A stretch of 64,000 nucleotides of DNA from Buxus sempervirens (GCA_947561395.2 OX387195.1:317501-381500), one strand, 5' to 3'. Positions 1-12,600 are shown, counted from the stretch's first letter. The notes: generated from the sequence alone by a model not told the origin. Made by a program: numbers and translations.

Positions 1-1271
1 TTATATCACTTCACCAATCACTTGTTGGTAACCTTGGAACCTGCATTTCTTATTTAATTCCTAGGAGAATTCTAGTGGCAAATTCTTAAAGATTTCTAAG
101 GATGAGTGTGGGTTATTTTATACATGTTGTGCTGGATACCAAAACTCTAGGAGTTCTTAGTCGTTTTCTCCTCGAACTTATACACTGTTCTAATTGAGAA
201 ATTATTGACTTCTGGTTTCATTTGTTTTGGGAAATGCTGAAATGTATTGTCTTGTTATAAATAACTGTGTTTGTATTCAAATGGCATGGTTTTGTGGAAA
301 TGAGAAATACTGAAAGTATTGAGATACTGTTTGGTCCAGAGGGACAGGTGATGAACTATGATGAGATATACATGATGTGGAATGAATGGTTTTTACTTTA
401 AATGTTGGAATTGAGATTATACAATGTTTTACTGTTTTGGTCTAGCTTGTCCTGGATCCAGAGTCTAAGCTTAGTAATTTAATGTTATTTGTTGGTTGTT
501 GGAATTGCATGGCCTTGTGTGTTGCCACGACCGGTGTAGAGCAGCCAGAAACCCTGAGTAGGTCTGGTTGTCAATGCAGAAACCCGGGGAGTAGGCCTGC
601 ATTAGATGACGAAACCCTGAGTAGGCCGTCATTTTAGAGTTTCCGAAACCCTGAGTAGGCCGGAACTGTGTACATGGAGGTGTGGAGTGTCTACTTGGCA
701 TGTTTAATTTATCAACTAAACGATAGTCATGACATTGACCGATCGATGTGTTGTCGTACTTAACTGAGATGTGATTTGACCGATGAGATAGGTTTTGGTT
801 TGAACTTGAAATTGATATGAGTTGTTTAATCGCACGGAACGTTTATCAATGCATAGCTTTGAACTGTGATTAACTATTTCTGCATGCATGTGCTACTCGC
901 TGAGATATTCGTATCTCACTCTGTTGTTTTGTTGTGATTTTCAGATACTCGTGGTGAGGCGACTACTGGGGTAGATCCTGCTGAGGCTTATAGGGAGGAA
1001 GATTACTATTACCTTCCTTAGACTTGTAGGTTATCTTGTTCCGAATTTGAGTACTTTGAATATTTGAGGTGTATTAAAGTCTATTTGGGGGTTGAACCAT
1101 ATGTTTCTAGTTAAGTTCTAAACGTTACATTTCTTGGATGAATCAAATTGTGCACTCTGACAGGTTATAGTTAGATGATTATCCAGCGATCATATTTAAT
1201 TATCGATCCTTGCCTAACCTCCGTGAGACGTGTTATATCTTTATTGAACAACACGGATCCGGGGTGTTACA
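1..1271 (-). mobile_element. Partial LTR, minus orientation, same broad family as the LTRs at 2396 and 3953
   Basis: The segment ends at 1271 in GGGGTGTTACA, the reverse of an LTR start of the TGTAACACCCCGG type. Internal sequence near 880-950 (GCATGCATGTGCTAC, then a 'gagata-tctcac' motif) matches the reverse complement of 2820-2880. The start is off the window. Four near-copies of GAAACCCTGAGTAGGCC lie between about 548 and 662. No gag or pol sequence is seen. Confidence 0.55.
548..662. repeat. Short tandem repeat, GAAACCCTGAGTAGGCC x4
   Basis: Four spaced near-identical 17-bp units starting near 549, 579, 610 and 645, separated by 14-19 bp of unlike sequence, inside the partial LTR. Function unknown. 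Confidence 0.6.
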
Positions 1272-2134
1272 ATTATTACCTTCATGAAACCACATCTAAA
1301 TGTCCAATTTCCACGAAATTTCAGATTTAGCCTTCCTCTTCATCACCTAAATAAAATAAATTTAATAGGCGCTAATTATTTAAATCTTCCAAATTTCGAA
1401 AATCACATAATTATATTAATGACGAAAAAATTCCAAATATTGCAATAATATTTTAGAAGTAAGTTAACCTATCCTTTTTCTCTTGGCTAGTCAACTAAAA
1501 TGAATTAATTTCATTGTTTCTTGATATAATTAAATTAAAGTGACTCACAGATAACCATTATTCAATCCTAAATAACTTTTTCTTCAAACTTATCAACAAC
1601 AAATGAATTCCTTATTTAATACTTATTGTAACAATGATTCATTTTAAAAACTAAAATATCAAGATTGACCTTCAAAAAGTAATCATCTATGTGTAATCGG
1701 GTCATGATTTTGGATAACTTAAAAGTTTAATAATGGAAACATAGTGATATATTAAAACTTAATGATTTATTTGAAGCAACAAGATTTTCTAGATGATAAA
1801 AAAAACTCGTTATTTACTCCTGAACAACCTTTTATTCAAACTCATCAACAACAGTTGAATTCCTTATTTAATAGTGATTGCAAATGATGATTTGTTCTAA
1901 AAATTGAAATATTAATATTGACCTTGGAAAAATGATTGTCTATGTTTAATTGGGTCATAATTTAGGATAAATTAAAAGGTTAATAAAAGAAATAAAATTA
2001 TATATAAAAATCAATAAATTATTCGAAGCAAAAAGATTTTTGAATGAGTAAAACCCATCAAGATATAGAAATTCCTCCTAAAGGGTTAACAAAGGAAACA
2101 AAAATGGTATATAAAAATAATATTTTAATAGATT
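1272..2134. repeat. AT-rich intergenic stretch with a 252-bp tandem duplication
   Basis: No gene is seen. Copies of about 1550-1801 and 1802-2053 align at an offset of 252 bp; the shared core GAATTCCTTATTTAATA occurs at 1605 and 1857. They have diverged noticeably. Confidence 0.6.
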
Positions 2135-2238
2135 AAGGTCGGGTTCGGGGTAGGGTCTGGGCAGGTTGGGCTAGACCCTAACCCACCCTAATCCAATTTA
2201 TACAACACCAGACCCTACCCGTCTCATTGCCATCCCTA
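2135..2238. mobile_element. hAT terminal fragment
   Basis: Ends in GCCATCCCTA, the reverse of the common plant hAT terminus TAGGGATGGC. A perfect 13-bp inverted repeat lies inside (GGGTAGGGTCTGG at 2148-2160, CCAGACCCTACCC at 2208-2220). The opposite terminus and an 8-bp TSD are not seen, so the fragment is probably truncated. Confidence 0.5.
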
Positions 2239-5200
2239 AATTCAACTTAACAATTTCCGTTCTAATGTATTTGTATTGGAGCACGTTGGGCCTTGTATCT
2301 GCTAGAGCATGACGCTGGAAGATCAACTGGGGCCTCCACAGATCTTCGCCATGTGTCCCTAATTCATTACCGGGTACAACCAAATTCATTACTGGTGTAA
2401 TGCTTCGAATCCGGATATATTCCTCATGAATAATCCAAACCCGAAGTGCTAGCTCTGTGGGCCCAAAGCAACTAATATCCAGACAAAATTAATCAATAAT
2501 AATTAAATGAATATCGGAGTACACTATCAAATTCAAATTCCATTAATAGTCATCAATTAATTGCGGAAACATGATCAATTAATCCCTAATCAATATAATA
2601 ATAAGTCTGGATAACAAGAAATGTCAACTAACTCTCAACTCACTAACATACCTCAAATCAAATAATATCCTGTCAATAATAATGAATAAAATCCTACTAC
2701 AATCCAACTACTCAAAATAAAACTCCTATATAAGACCAAAATAATCGCCTTGATCCTGATGATCAACACCCTGTGGCTCTACCTTGTCAGTATCGTTCTC
2801 ACCAATAGGATCTTAAAACAAAACATTAAAAACACGGGGTGAGATATAAAATCCCAGTAAGTAGCAACATGCATGAATAAAACAGTCACATGTTGCTAAC
2901 AGAAAATACAGTTCATGAGGTATAACAATTCAATAATAAACCCGGCAATCACAAACCATAGCAATAAGCATATAACATTTAATTTCAAAATAAAATCAGC
3001 AAGTAATCTCCTCATGAGAATCAAAACAAATACAAGTGTATGTGATTTCACAGGACTCGTGAAATATGACCATTTAAAAGGTCAAGACCTAGTCCAACAA
3101 ATCCAATCTAAGAACAAACTACAACATAGCCGGTCATATCATCACCCTCATGGTGGAACAAAAGAAACCTCACCCTCATGGTGGAAATGGAATTGTTGCA
3201 GTTCATCCCTCATGGAAGGCTTCTCCGTCATGGAGGAAATGCATAAAGGAACTAAACTTAATCCTAACAAAGGCAGACAAACTTCACTACTAGCTAAATT
3301 ATGGATCCATAACAAGCTAAGCCCGCTAATAGCACAAATCAAATTAAAACAGGTGGTCCTCATGACCAACATATGCGTAATGCCCTCCTGTGCCCTCTTA
3401 GCAAATCACTCCCTCATGGAGACAAAATTATGCTTACTACCCTCATGGCAAAGATATACTCCATCATGGAGAAAATTAATAAGAAAAATCATCTCCTTAA
3501 TGAGGAAACCAATATTACACAAACCTATTAAAAGTTGAGAAATTGGCACAATGTACCCAAATCTGTAGAAAAATACTTTCTTACTGTTCCAGAACTTAAA
3601 ACATCTTCAAAACATACCTTTGCAAATATAGAAACAAACAATTTACAAAACAAATCAAATTTAAGATCAAATCCCCTCTTGGAACCAAAACAAAAGCTAT
3701 TTCAATAGAACGTACCTAAAATCTTGTATAATTTTCATAAAATTATTCGACCTCTAAAAACAATTCCTAAACACTCAAATCTTATTTGTACATGTGTTGA
3801 ATTCCTTCAAAAATAATTTATATTCAAAATCTAGATATTTTTCCCAAAAATCATAAATTTGGGTTGGATGCTTGGCATGGGTGCTCAACCCTCTGTATCT
3901 AGCAATCTATCAAAACATGTTGTAAAACGAGCACTCAACAGATCGCTCAAGCTGTAACACCCCGAACCTGGATCAATGCAAAACAAACACCCAACCCGAA
4001 GTCCGAAATGCTACTGGGCCCAAAACATCAAATTACCAGACCAATAAATATAATTCAATCAACATTTAATATCAGAGTGCGGAAGTTTATCATCTATAAA
4101 AACCCAAATAAGCGTGGATAAAATGTCATCCAAAACATCTCATCAAAATAAATCAAGTCTGGTAAACAGGTTCTATTACTCTCACTCTCACTCTCATAAT
4201 CATCCAATCATTAAAATAAAAATAAGAAATCAAAAGTATCTATCATCTGTATCAACCTCAAAACTATACTACTCAGAATAATAATAATCCTTTGAGAGAA
4301 AATCTACAATCTCACCCTGAGTATCAAACCCCAAGTCCCTCTCTCGCGTATCAGCTGAAAAACAAAACAAAACACGAATAAGATACGAATATCCCAGTCG
4401 GTAACAACATGCATGAATAAACAATTAGACGTAAAAATAGTCATACTTTCATGTTCGATAAAGTAAATGAATAAATATGATACAATCTCTATAAATAAAA
4501 TAGTAATCAACAACATTTCAGAAGATGTAATCTTTCCCATAATCAAGAATTTCAACACAAAAGTGTAATAGGTAAAACCAAAACCAAGCCATCATATATC
4601 TTTGTAGGACTCATGAAGACAAGAAGGCTTTTAACAAGAAACTCTCCATTCACTATGCCACCATGCAACTTATGATCGAAGCTAGTAAATCCTCAAACCC
4701 GAATCTCAATTTGACAATAAGAGGCCTAGACATTGACTTATTGCGCACGAAACTCATGGAGTTTGGCACGTACCATCAGCATGCAGCCCCTGAATCAATA
4801 CATGGAAATGGTCGCTTATCCTCACATACGAGGTACTCACCAGCAACATAAACATAAAATGAGACTCTACAGACATGAAGACCCCCCAATGCAAACTAAC
4901 TTGCAAAGGAAGCACGAGCGCAAACTAGAAGTATCCAACCAAAGAAAAACCTCTTCACTCTTTAACTTAACCCTATGGATCCATATGTAACTATGCCCAC
5001 TAGACACCAACAATAGCAACTAACTCAAAACAATATAGTTAGTAATAGTGCCTAGTCGCATATAGGGTTTTCCGAAGCTTAAACTCTTTCCAAAGATAAC
5101 TCTACAAAATATTTTTGGTATGAAGTTCTTCTGAAGTTCATAAATCAAGATACTTTAAAATATATTTTACTGAGTAAGAATTTTTCAATCAAATCAAACT

Positions 5201-5809
5201 AGATTGTGAAATAGTCCAAAAAATCCTTTTATTTCCAAAGTAAGAGCACTAGCAATAGCTTACCCATAAGGCTCCCTATCCTTAAAACTGGGAACCAAAA
5301 TATGGATTTTGACAAAAATGATCCTGCAGCAGTTTACTTATCCCTATTTCAATTCCCTAAATTTTTAGGAAATGCTATAGTGACTCCCTAAATTTAGGGA
5401 GTCACTGTAGCACTCCCTAAACACGGAAAAGCCTCTTGCAGAAGAGAGCTCCAACGAAAAGAACAAGCTTTTCTCTTTCTCTCCTTCTCTCTCTTTTTTC
5501 AATCCTTGGGTTCCTTTCACCTTTGATGATTTAACAGTTGATTATGTAGAGCCGGCAAAAGGCGACCCGAATTGATGGGTCAACCCAAAATGACCCGTCT
5601 TAAACGGGTTTGGGTTGACCCAATTATTAATTGGGTTGGGTGCAGGTTGGGATTTTTCCAACCCGCCCAAAATCGGGTCGACCTAATTAAAACCTGTCAA
5701 TCGACAGGTTACCCGATTAACACACAAACAAAAATCAAAATACACATTTGGGCTTCGGTTTTCATTTTCATGGTTTCATTTTTTACATTTTTGTTCGCCT
5801 GCGCCGCTC

Positions 5810-5965
5810 TTCGGCTTTTCCGCCTCTTCCTCTTTGATTCGAGCTCGAGTCTTCCATTCCTTTTTGGCTCTTCCTCTTCGAGTTCGAGTCTTCCATTCCT
5901 CTTCCTCTTCGACTCTTCCTCTTCGAGTTTGGCACTTCAGCTCTTCCTCTTCGACTCTTCCAACG
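5810..5965. repeat. CT-rich imperfect tandem repeat
   Basis: Repeats of TCTTCCTCTTCGAGTTCGAG and variants, within the hAT element. Long open frames here on both strands come from the low-complexity repeat, not from genes. Confidence 0.6.
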
Positions 5966-6173
5966 GGGGCTGGTTGACATGGTCGTCTCTTGTCACAGCC
6001 AAGCACAGCAGTGTTTGTTTAGATCAGCTGTTTAAATTGTGATATGAACAATGAAATTCATGGGTTTCCATGTTCTTTTGTGAGGGATTTTGTTGTGATG
6101 GGTCAGATGTTACACAAGGTTTCATTTCTTGTTTTCCTTTTCGGGTATATGAAAAATATAATTCTAGAGAAAA

Positions 6174-6473
6174 AGACAGATATTATTTTCATTGGAGCCA
6201 TTCTATGATGATTTTGGGTGGATGAGTAGAGCTTCCAAGGGACTTGATCGGTACTTGATAGAGGATGGTCTGAGCAACACGATACTCACATTGCCATTAG
6301 CTTGGCAGCAGGAGATTCTAATGGCTTGGTTCGATCGGTTCTTGAACTCTGGGGAAGATTGCCCCAACATTCAGAGGGGGTTCCAAGTGTGGTGGAGGAG
6401 AGCTTTCTGGAGACGAAATGGAGAGACAAAACAACCTCGGCTACTCCGAATCGAAACCGCGACTTGCGAGTGA
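6174..6473 (+). pseudogene. Exon-like open frame inside the hAT element, origin unknown
   Basis: About 100 open codons. The composition looks like a folded protein rather than low complexity ([14 protein letters not shown], then [17 protein letters not shown], then [14 protein letters not shown]). It has no good ATG start and no transposase motif. I do not recognise the family. Its place inside a non-autonomous hAT suggests a captured host exon. A second frame (6302-6508) is also open over part of the region, so the reading frame is not certain. Confidence 0.35.
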
Positions 6474-7324
6474 AGAAATCACTGAAACTTGCTCAAAACT
6501 GGGATTGACATTATGGGGTTGATGACATATCTGCAAGGTTGCGTCTCCTTTTTTACCTGTTTCGTGGTGTTAACAAGTATATTTTGTTTTGATAGATGAT
6601 GCGGGGAGGGAGAAAGATGAGTTTGGAATTGATTGCAGAGAGATTGAATCTTACAAAGAAGAAATCGTAGATAGAGCTTTGCAGCTTCTTGTTCCTTCTC
6701 CTTCTTCTGTTTTTTTCATTTTTACTTGTTTTATCCTTTTTCTTTTCGCTTTTCTTTTGGTGGGGTGGGAGCTGGAGGAATGAATATTGAATAATTACTA
6801 CGTAAAAACACTCGATTATGGAAAATTTGTTGTTATAGATTCGGTGTTTAGCTCCGAATCAGGCACAAACAGTCAATCAAACTATAATATTTTTGCCCAA
6901 AGATGTAAAAGTAAAACTGGTTTTTGCAAAAAAAAAATCAGGTTGGCAGGTTCAACCCGATTAGTGGCGGGTTGGGTTGGGTTTGGGATTTTTCCAATCT
7001 GTCATTAATCAGGTTCAACCCGAACCGACCCGATTAACCCCCCAACCCGATTATGACCTGACCCAACCCGGCCCGTTGCCAGCTCTATGATTATGCCTCG
7101 TCTATGGAAGAAGACGATCTCTCGATATATGATAGATCTACGTTTATCAAATCACAAGATCTATGGTTGTTCAAACTAATTTTCCAACCTCTCTTGTCGA
7201 TTTGATTGTGAAATCACAAGAACAAGAATCGTTTGGAGATCTCCTATTCAAATTTGGTATCTCATTTTATTTCTCGAAACCTATGTTTTCCCCCAATCCC
7301 GTCATTTCTTTTCCCAAAATCAAG

Positions 7325-7755
7325 AGCCCTAGATTGCCACACCATCTTATATTCCACTCTCGTCGAGCTCTCCAAGCTTCTGTGCCTGGAGAATTGCACC
7401 ATTTGGATACCGGATAACTCGAATACTACAATGAATTTAACTCACGAGTTACTTAGGAGAGATAATTTGATTTCAATCCCATTGGATGATCCCAAATTTT
7501 TTGAAATCGTGAGGGAAAAAGCGGTTAGGGTTTTGGGATTGGATTCGCAATTGAGACGGATACCAGGGAATGGAGCTGGGGTTGCAATTCGGATGCCAAT
7601 GCTTAGGGTTTCAAACTTTAAAAGTGGTACACCGGAGATGGTCAAAGAATGCTACGCAATTCTGATTTTAGTTCTTCCACAAGGGTATCATCATAGGGAT
7701 TGGAGCTCGTAGGAGTTTGAAATTGTGAAGGTTGTGGCTGACCAAATTTTGTGGA
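7325..7755 (+). pseudogene. Captured fragment of a subfamily II ethylene receptor gene (ETR2/EIN4-like GAF domain)
   Basis: Codes a diverged GAF domain: HTILYSTLVELSKLL, LENCTIWIP, MNLTHELLRR, IRMPMLRVSNFKSGTPEM, CYAILILVLP, then after an in-frame stop at 7710 EFEIVKVVADQ. The MNLTHEL and GTPEMV motifs fit subfamily II receptors (ETR2, EIN4, ERS2) rather than ETR1. Similarity starts near the RKSLDRHTILY position and ends at VVADQ. The ethylene-binding membrane part and the histidine-kinase part are absent. It lies inside a TIR element with TAA TSDs, so I infer transposon capture. It is not a working receptor. Confidence 0.75.
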
Positions 7756-9632
7756 AAGTATATATTTAATTTCTTCAACCCTTGTGATGGATTGAGGTCT
7801 GTTCTTCAAAGGTTGTTCGTCCAAGGAAGAGCCTTTCAAAGTGTCAAGATTCCGTGGATTTAGAGATGCAGAAAGAACCCAAATCAAGAAGGTGTTGTGA
7901 TGCATACGTTCTAGTCAGGGTAAGATTTCTGCTTGATGAGACCAATTTCAATTCTACTCGTGAGAGAAGGTGGGATTGACGTGCTTAGAGCAGAAGTGGA
8001 GAAATTTGGGGAGAGATCAGGTTCTTTGAAAAAAACTAATATTTTAATGATATTTGAAAAGAAAACAGGGAATGTGATGCAAGTGGTTTGTTAAAATGAC
8101 AATCCCTAAAATAGAAAGTGAACCAAATCCCTTAAAATAGAGAATTTGAACAGGGAAGCTACTGATAATGCCCTAAGACAACCTTTTTGCAAACAAACCT
8201 AAATCACTCGTCAATTTTATTTTAATACCAAAGATCATTGAAAACAGTTGTAAACATTTAATATCTGTTGCTTCAAATATTTAACATCATTTAAAATCAT
8301 TTTATATTGAGATAACTCTTCAAATTCATCAAAATCAGGTTTCTGTTATGGTCGCTCGACTAAACGGGTGTGCTACCTACCTCTGTTCGTTCAAGAACTC
8401 CTTCTTCTTCCTTTTTCCTCTTAGTGCAGGTTCTGATCTCTTACTCTTCAACAGCACAAGACTCTTCCTGGGACGCAAAACTCTTCAAGAATAGCAAAGC
8501 TCCTCCGTCTCCTTCTCTCTCGGTTCTTCTCTTCTTCTTCTTTCAGCCGCAAGAGAATACAAAGAGTAGGTATACGATTAGTCGTATACTCTCTTAATAA
8601 AGTCTTATTTTTAATCCTTATGATCCCATGTATCTCCCCTCCATCAACTCCTACACTTCTAACCAATCAAATTAAAAGATAGCTTTAATTTAATACTTAC
8701 CCCTTTATTTCATGATCCAATAGTTGGATTTGCATCAAATTCCTGATCTCCTTCATTAATGTGATCACCTATATATTTAATTACAAACCATCAATAAAAT
8801 CCACAATAAAATACTGGTTATTATTTAATTTAAAATTTTGGAAATTTTCGGGGTATTACACAAGCGAACTGTCTAGCGGTCTAGAAACAAAGCAAATTAT
8901 AACTGGCGCTCAACATGGGCGCTCGAGCGATGTGTCTAGCGCTCGTGTAAACTCGTAAATTCTGGGAATTTTTGGAAATCCGATGTTTCTCGTATATCTT
9001 CTAAAATTTATTTCTATGAATAAAAATCAATTCCAACTATTCTAAAATCAATATAAACATGTGATAAAATATTCCAACAAGATCAATAACAAAATTTTAC
9101 AATCAAATCATGATTTTTCATCAAACACCAAAGTAAACAGAAAACCAAACGTGAAGAACAGGATGTGTTTTTCCATGGTTTAAACGTCAACCAAATCTAT
9201 CTAAAACCTCTTCAACATGCTTCTAAATCATCACAAAACTGAAGAACTATGTATTTATCGTCTAAACATTAAATCATGCAAGTTTTGCCAAAAGAAGGGT
9301 TGCTACTTATCTCTTTTCGCAACCAAACCAAGTAAACCTCAAGCTTTTTGATCTCTTCTTCACAAGACAGCAAAACCCCACGAAAATTTCCCTTCCTTAG
9401 CACTGATCTAAACTCACCAAAGTTTCCAGCAACCATACGCTAGGTCTCCTCCTCTTCTAGTCGTCCAAAGCAAAAGAATAAACTTTTAGAAACCTTCTCC
9501 ATAAAACCTACAACCATTTCTATTTTTATTAGAAATTCCATATATTAGAAACTCTCCAAAGGATTCTCTTCATAAGACACACGTACACCCATCTCCAATA
9601 ATTTTAATTTTAATTTAATTAATTATGATACT

Positions 9633-12135
9633 TGTAGACACCCCAAATTGCACTAAAATATGAGAAAATAATAAAAAGTATGTTTAAAATATCTTAATTG
9701 AGTTTTGACATGTGTCAAAACCTCAAAATCCGCAAGACATGTGCTGCTCGTATTTATCATATGGATTTTGTCACTTTTGTTTTGTCCATATACTCTATAC
9801 GGACATGCATGTATATAGCATATGGGCAGATTCATGCTTTCCTCATGCGCACAAGTGGTTGCCACGTGTCGACTGGAAGCTTCGGCCGTTATGCTACGTT
9901 GGCAACGCACATGGATGCGTAACAGAATCTCATCCGTGGCTTATATGCGGATTTCATTATGTTTGTCATGTCCGTATGTATCATACGGTTTGGACAAAAC
10001 CGTATGATATATACGGGCACGTCCAATTTGTTCAATTTCGCAAAGGCCCGAGATCTAAGTGTTATTTACCCTTCTTGCCTCTCTCTAGGAGACTTGATCT
10101 ACCCTATTTGCCCTTTGAAAATTGTAGATTTACTTCAATTCATGCCTTAGGCTTGAATTGGAAGAATCTAGAAGGGTCTTTTGGCATACCTTTAGGTCTT
10201 TTCTACCCTTGGCCTTGCCTATAAATAAAGGGCCTCTCCTTTTGCAAATGGCCGATAATTTGAAGATTGAGAGCTCTTAAAGAAGAAAGGAAATTCTGCT
10301 CAACTCTCCACTCAAGCAACCAACGTAAGCTTCTAAGCTTTCCTTTTCATTTTTACTTCAATTCAATCACTCTCTCCTTCTACCTTTCTGTAGATAAGGC
10401 CTTCTCTGTGTTTGAAACTCCAAACCATACTCAAAGTGCCTTAAACATCCTCTCTAACCATAAAACGTGAAGAGAGAGCGAGGGGAAACAAGTATTGGAA
10501 TGGATCCTTAGGTTTAGAACTATTTGTGATGAAATACTGGTAGGATTCATGTTGAATTCATGTGTGCGTGCTATTTGTATATGATTTTGTTTTAAATCTG
10601 GAGAAATTACATAAATCTATGCTCTCTATAGCATTAAGTCTTAATTCTCTCCCTCAAAATCTGATTTCCTACACAATCATACACACATCACTTGAGTTTT
10701 GTCAAAATAGGCATATATTTTATATCTACTATGCTCAATATAGTAGATTTGAGATCAGAGGCCTTAGAGCAACTTCTTAGGACTTTGTGAGTTGAATTTA
10801 ATTGGTTTTGATGTTTAAGAGAAGACCTCATAGTCTAATCTCTCTTATTTGAAAATTTTCATCAATTTGGGTAGATTTGGCTCTTCCTCTCCAAATAATG
10901 AGAGATCTAAGCCAAATCCATGCTCTAAATCTTTCTGAATGTTTTTCAACTCATTTCAAGTGATTTCAAATCAGATCATGTGGATCAAACACACATACTG
11001 TTTTGGTTTGGTTTTACTTAAATTTTACAAGTCTGGACAGAACCTGTACCCTGTCTTGGATCATTTATAACTTCATCATACAGATGAATTTTGAATGATT
11101 CCAGAAATATGTGATAGATGAAGATGTCTAGTTTAATCATGTAAAATTTGAGCAATTTATATGGAGCCGATTTTTCAAACCATTTAATTAAAGTTGATAA
11201 GTCATATTAGATTGCTGACTTGTCATTTTTATTGAGCATTAAAGGCTTATTTTAACTTCAATTTGAGTGATTTCAATTTCTGAGTCTTCCTTTATGAGTC
11301 TACTTTCAAATCCGATTGGTTTTAACAGTTTTCATTTTAATTTGAGCTTTGTGTGCTTGATTGACCCTGTACTGCTCAGTAGCAGATTACAGAGTCAATC
11401 TATGATCCTCTAGGCATGTTTAAGAGGGTACATAAGCTACAAATGGATGAGGTTTTGAATGAGGTCTATTCCATTCAAAATAGGCTTTCAAAGTTGGTTA
11501 CTCATTACTTTTACTGTTTTACAACATCAACTTTGAACAAGTATATTTTCTTTGATTTCAATCAGATTTAATTGAAATTTTCATTGAGTCTTCTACTTCA
11601 TATAAGCTTTCAAATGGCTTTGGTTTCACTCAATTTGAGTTTGAATTGAATGATTTATGGTTGGTTGAGTTTTCCAATCTTAAATGGTTTAATCTTGAGT
11701 TGATCTTTCCAAATTTGTTTTAAATTTGCTTTTCTTCAAGTTTTACTTGATCATGAAGTCCTAGAGGTGATACATCCATAGAGAGAGTTCAGGATATATT
11801 GGACTACTCATATGGAGAAATCACACATGTGTTTGTCTCTTTTAAGTACTTTTGAATGATTTTTATTTGCAAGCAATTGTTAAGCATAAATAGCATATGA
11901 CAACAATCTTGTATGGATGATTAGGGGTGCCTAGCACCTTCCTCTACTCATAACTTAACCCCTTACCAAATCTCTGGGTAAGACCATATAGTAGAGTTAT
12001 TTTAGCTCTATTTTTACTTTTCATGCTCATTTTGGTGTCCATTCACACCTTATCCTGAATGGTGGCAACTCCATAATTTTGTATGATCCCGTGTGATGAT
12101 AAGAAGATCACGTAGGTGATTTTCCATGTCTCACA
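9633..12135 (+). mobile_element. Solo LTR (LTR-C), Ty3/gypsy Tat-lineage type, inserted in LTR-A
   Basis: Starts TGTAGACACCCC and ends CTCACA, with an exact TSD ATACT at 9628-9632 and 12136-12140; 2503 bp. Near its end it has GGGGTGCCTAGCACCTTCC (from 11923), a GGTGTCCATTCACACC motif and GGTGGCAACTCC, a motif order I associate with Tat/Ogre-type LTRs. No coding sequence is seen. Confidence 0.82.
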
Positions 12136-12370
12136 ATACTATACAACAACCATACATCATGCCTTATACACTTGACCAATCATATTAAAGATATTTACTA
12201 AAAATTTACTCACCTCATAACTCATGATCTAACCCTTGGATCGACATCAAATTCTGGATTTATCTCCTCAACATGATCACCTATTAAATTCAAATCTTTG
12301 ATTATCAATTACTCTCAATAATTATAGATTAACAATTAATAATTTATTTTGAAAAATTCAGGGTATTACA

Positions 12371-12600
12371 ACCGGGGTACAACCCACTTATCAAGGGTAC
12401 AACCTTGTTTATCATAGGATACAACTCAACTCATCATGGGTGCAACCCAACTCATCATTAGTGCATGTCACATGGTATAATTCAACTTATCATTGGGTAC
12501 TACACAACTCATCATAGGTACAATCCCACTCATCATGAGGTACAACCCAACTTATTGTTTGGTACAACCTATTTCATCATGATAAGTTGGTACAATGAAT
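12371..12600. repeat. Minisatellite of GGTACAACCCAACTCATCAT-like units
   Basis: About ten imperfect units of 20-26 bp, each with GGTACAAC followed by AACT-CATCAT or a near variant, in direct order. Two more units (about 2350-2395) lie on the far side of the LTR insertion that ends at 12370. The array was therefore continuous before the 2396-12370 insertion. It directly borders the probable promoter. No coding potential is claimed. Confidence 0.7.

Larger units (their letters stand above)
5547..7087. mobile_element. Non-autonomous hAT element nested in the Harbinger-like element
   Basis: Termini TAGAGCCGGCAAAAGGC (left) and TAGAGCTGGCAACGGGC (right, reverse strand), with an exact 8-bp TSD TGATTATG at 5539-5546 and 7088-7095. 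The TIRs continue into long GGGTTGGGT-type subterminal repeats, typical of plant hAT copies. It is 1541 bp with no hAT transposase or BED finger. It holds a CT-rich repeat block and an exon-like open frame near 6174-6473. Confidence 0.88.
5244..8173. mobile_element. PIF/Harbinger-like TIR element carrying gene fragments
   Basis: TIRs GAGCACTAGCAATAGCTT (left) and, on the reverse strand from the right end, GGGCATTATCAGTAGCTT. They are flanked by TAA at 5241-5243 and 8174-8176, the 3-bp TSD expected of PIF/Harbinger. Total length is 2930 bp, of which 5547-7087 is a later hAT insertion, leaving about 1.4 kb. No transposase is seen; instead it holds an ethylene-receptor-like fragment. It is therefore non-autonomous. 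With only a 3-bp TSD, the superfamily call is good but not certain. Confidence 0.75.
3953..8860. mobile_element. Solo LTR (LTR-B) inserted in LTR-A
   Basis: Starts TGTAACACCCCG and ends TCGGGGTATTACA, with an exact 5-bp TSD CAAGC at 3948-3952 and 8861-8865. Without the Harbinger-like insertion it is about 1975 bp. The TSD and termini show a clean LTR insertion followed by LTR-LTR recombination to a solo copy. Confidence 0.88.
2396..12370. mobile_element. Solo LTR (LTR-A), split by two later solo LTRs
   Basis: Starts TGTAATGCTTCG and ends GGGTATTACA. Flanking 5-mers ACTGG (2391-2395) and ACCGG (12371-12375) differ by one base and look like an aged TSD. The LTR is present as 2396-3952, 8866-9632 and 12141-12370, about 2.55 kb once insertions are removed. 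Its start resembles the LTR at 3953 and its end resembles 8640-8860, so both belong to one TGTAACACCC-type family, common among Ty3/gypsy chromoviruses. No internal retrotransposon genes remain. Confidence 0.75.

Noticed and set aside
5776..6006. Overlapping open frames on both strands rich in Ser/Phe or Arg/Glu
   Set aside because: Produced by CT-rich tandem repeats inside a hAT element; no domain and no start context.
7233..7712. A working ethylene receptor or GAF protein
   Set aside because: No membrane or kinase parts, stop before EFEIVKVVADQ, and enclosed by transposon ends.
12371..12600. CRISPR-like array
   Set aside because: Plant nuclear context; repeat units diverge without unique spacers, so it is a minisatellite.
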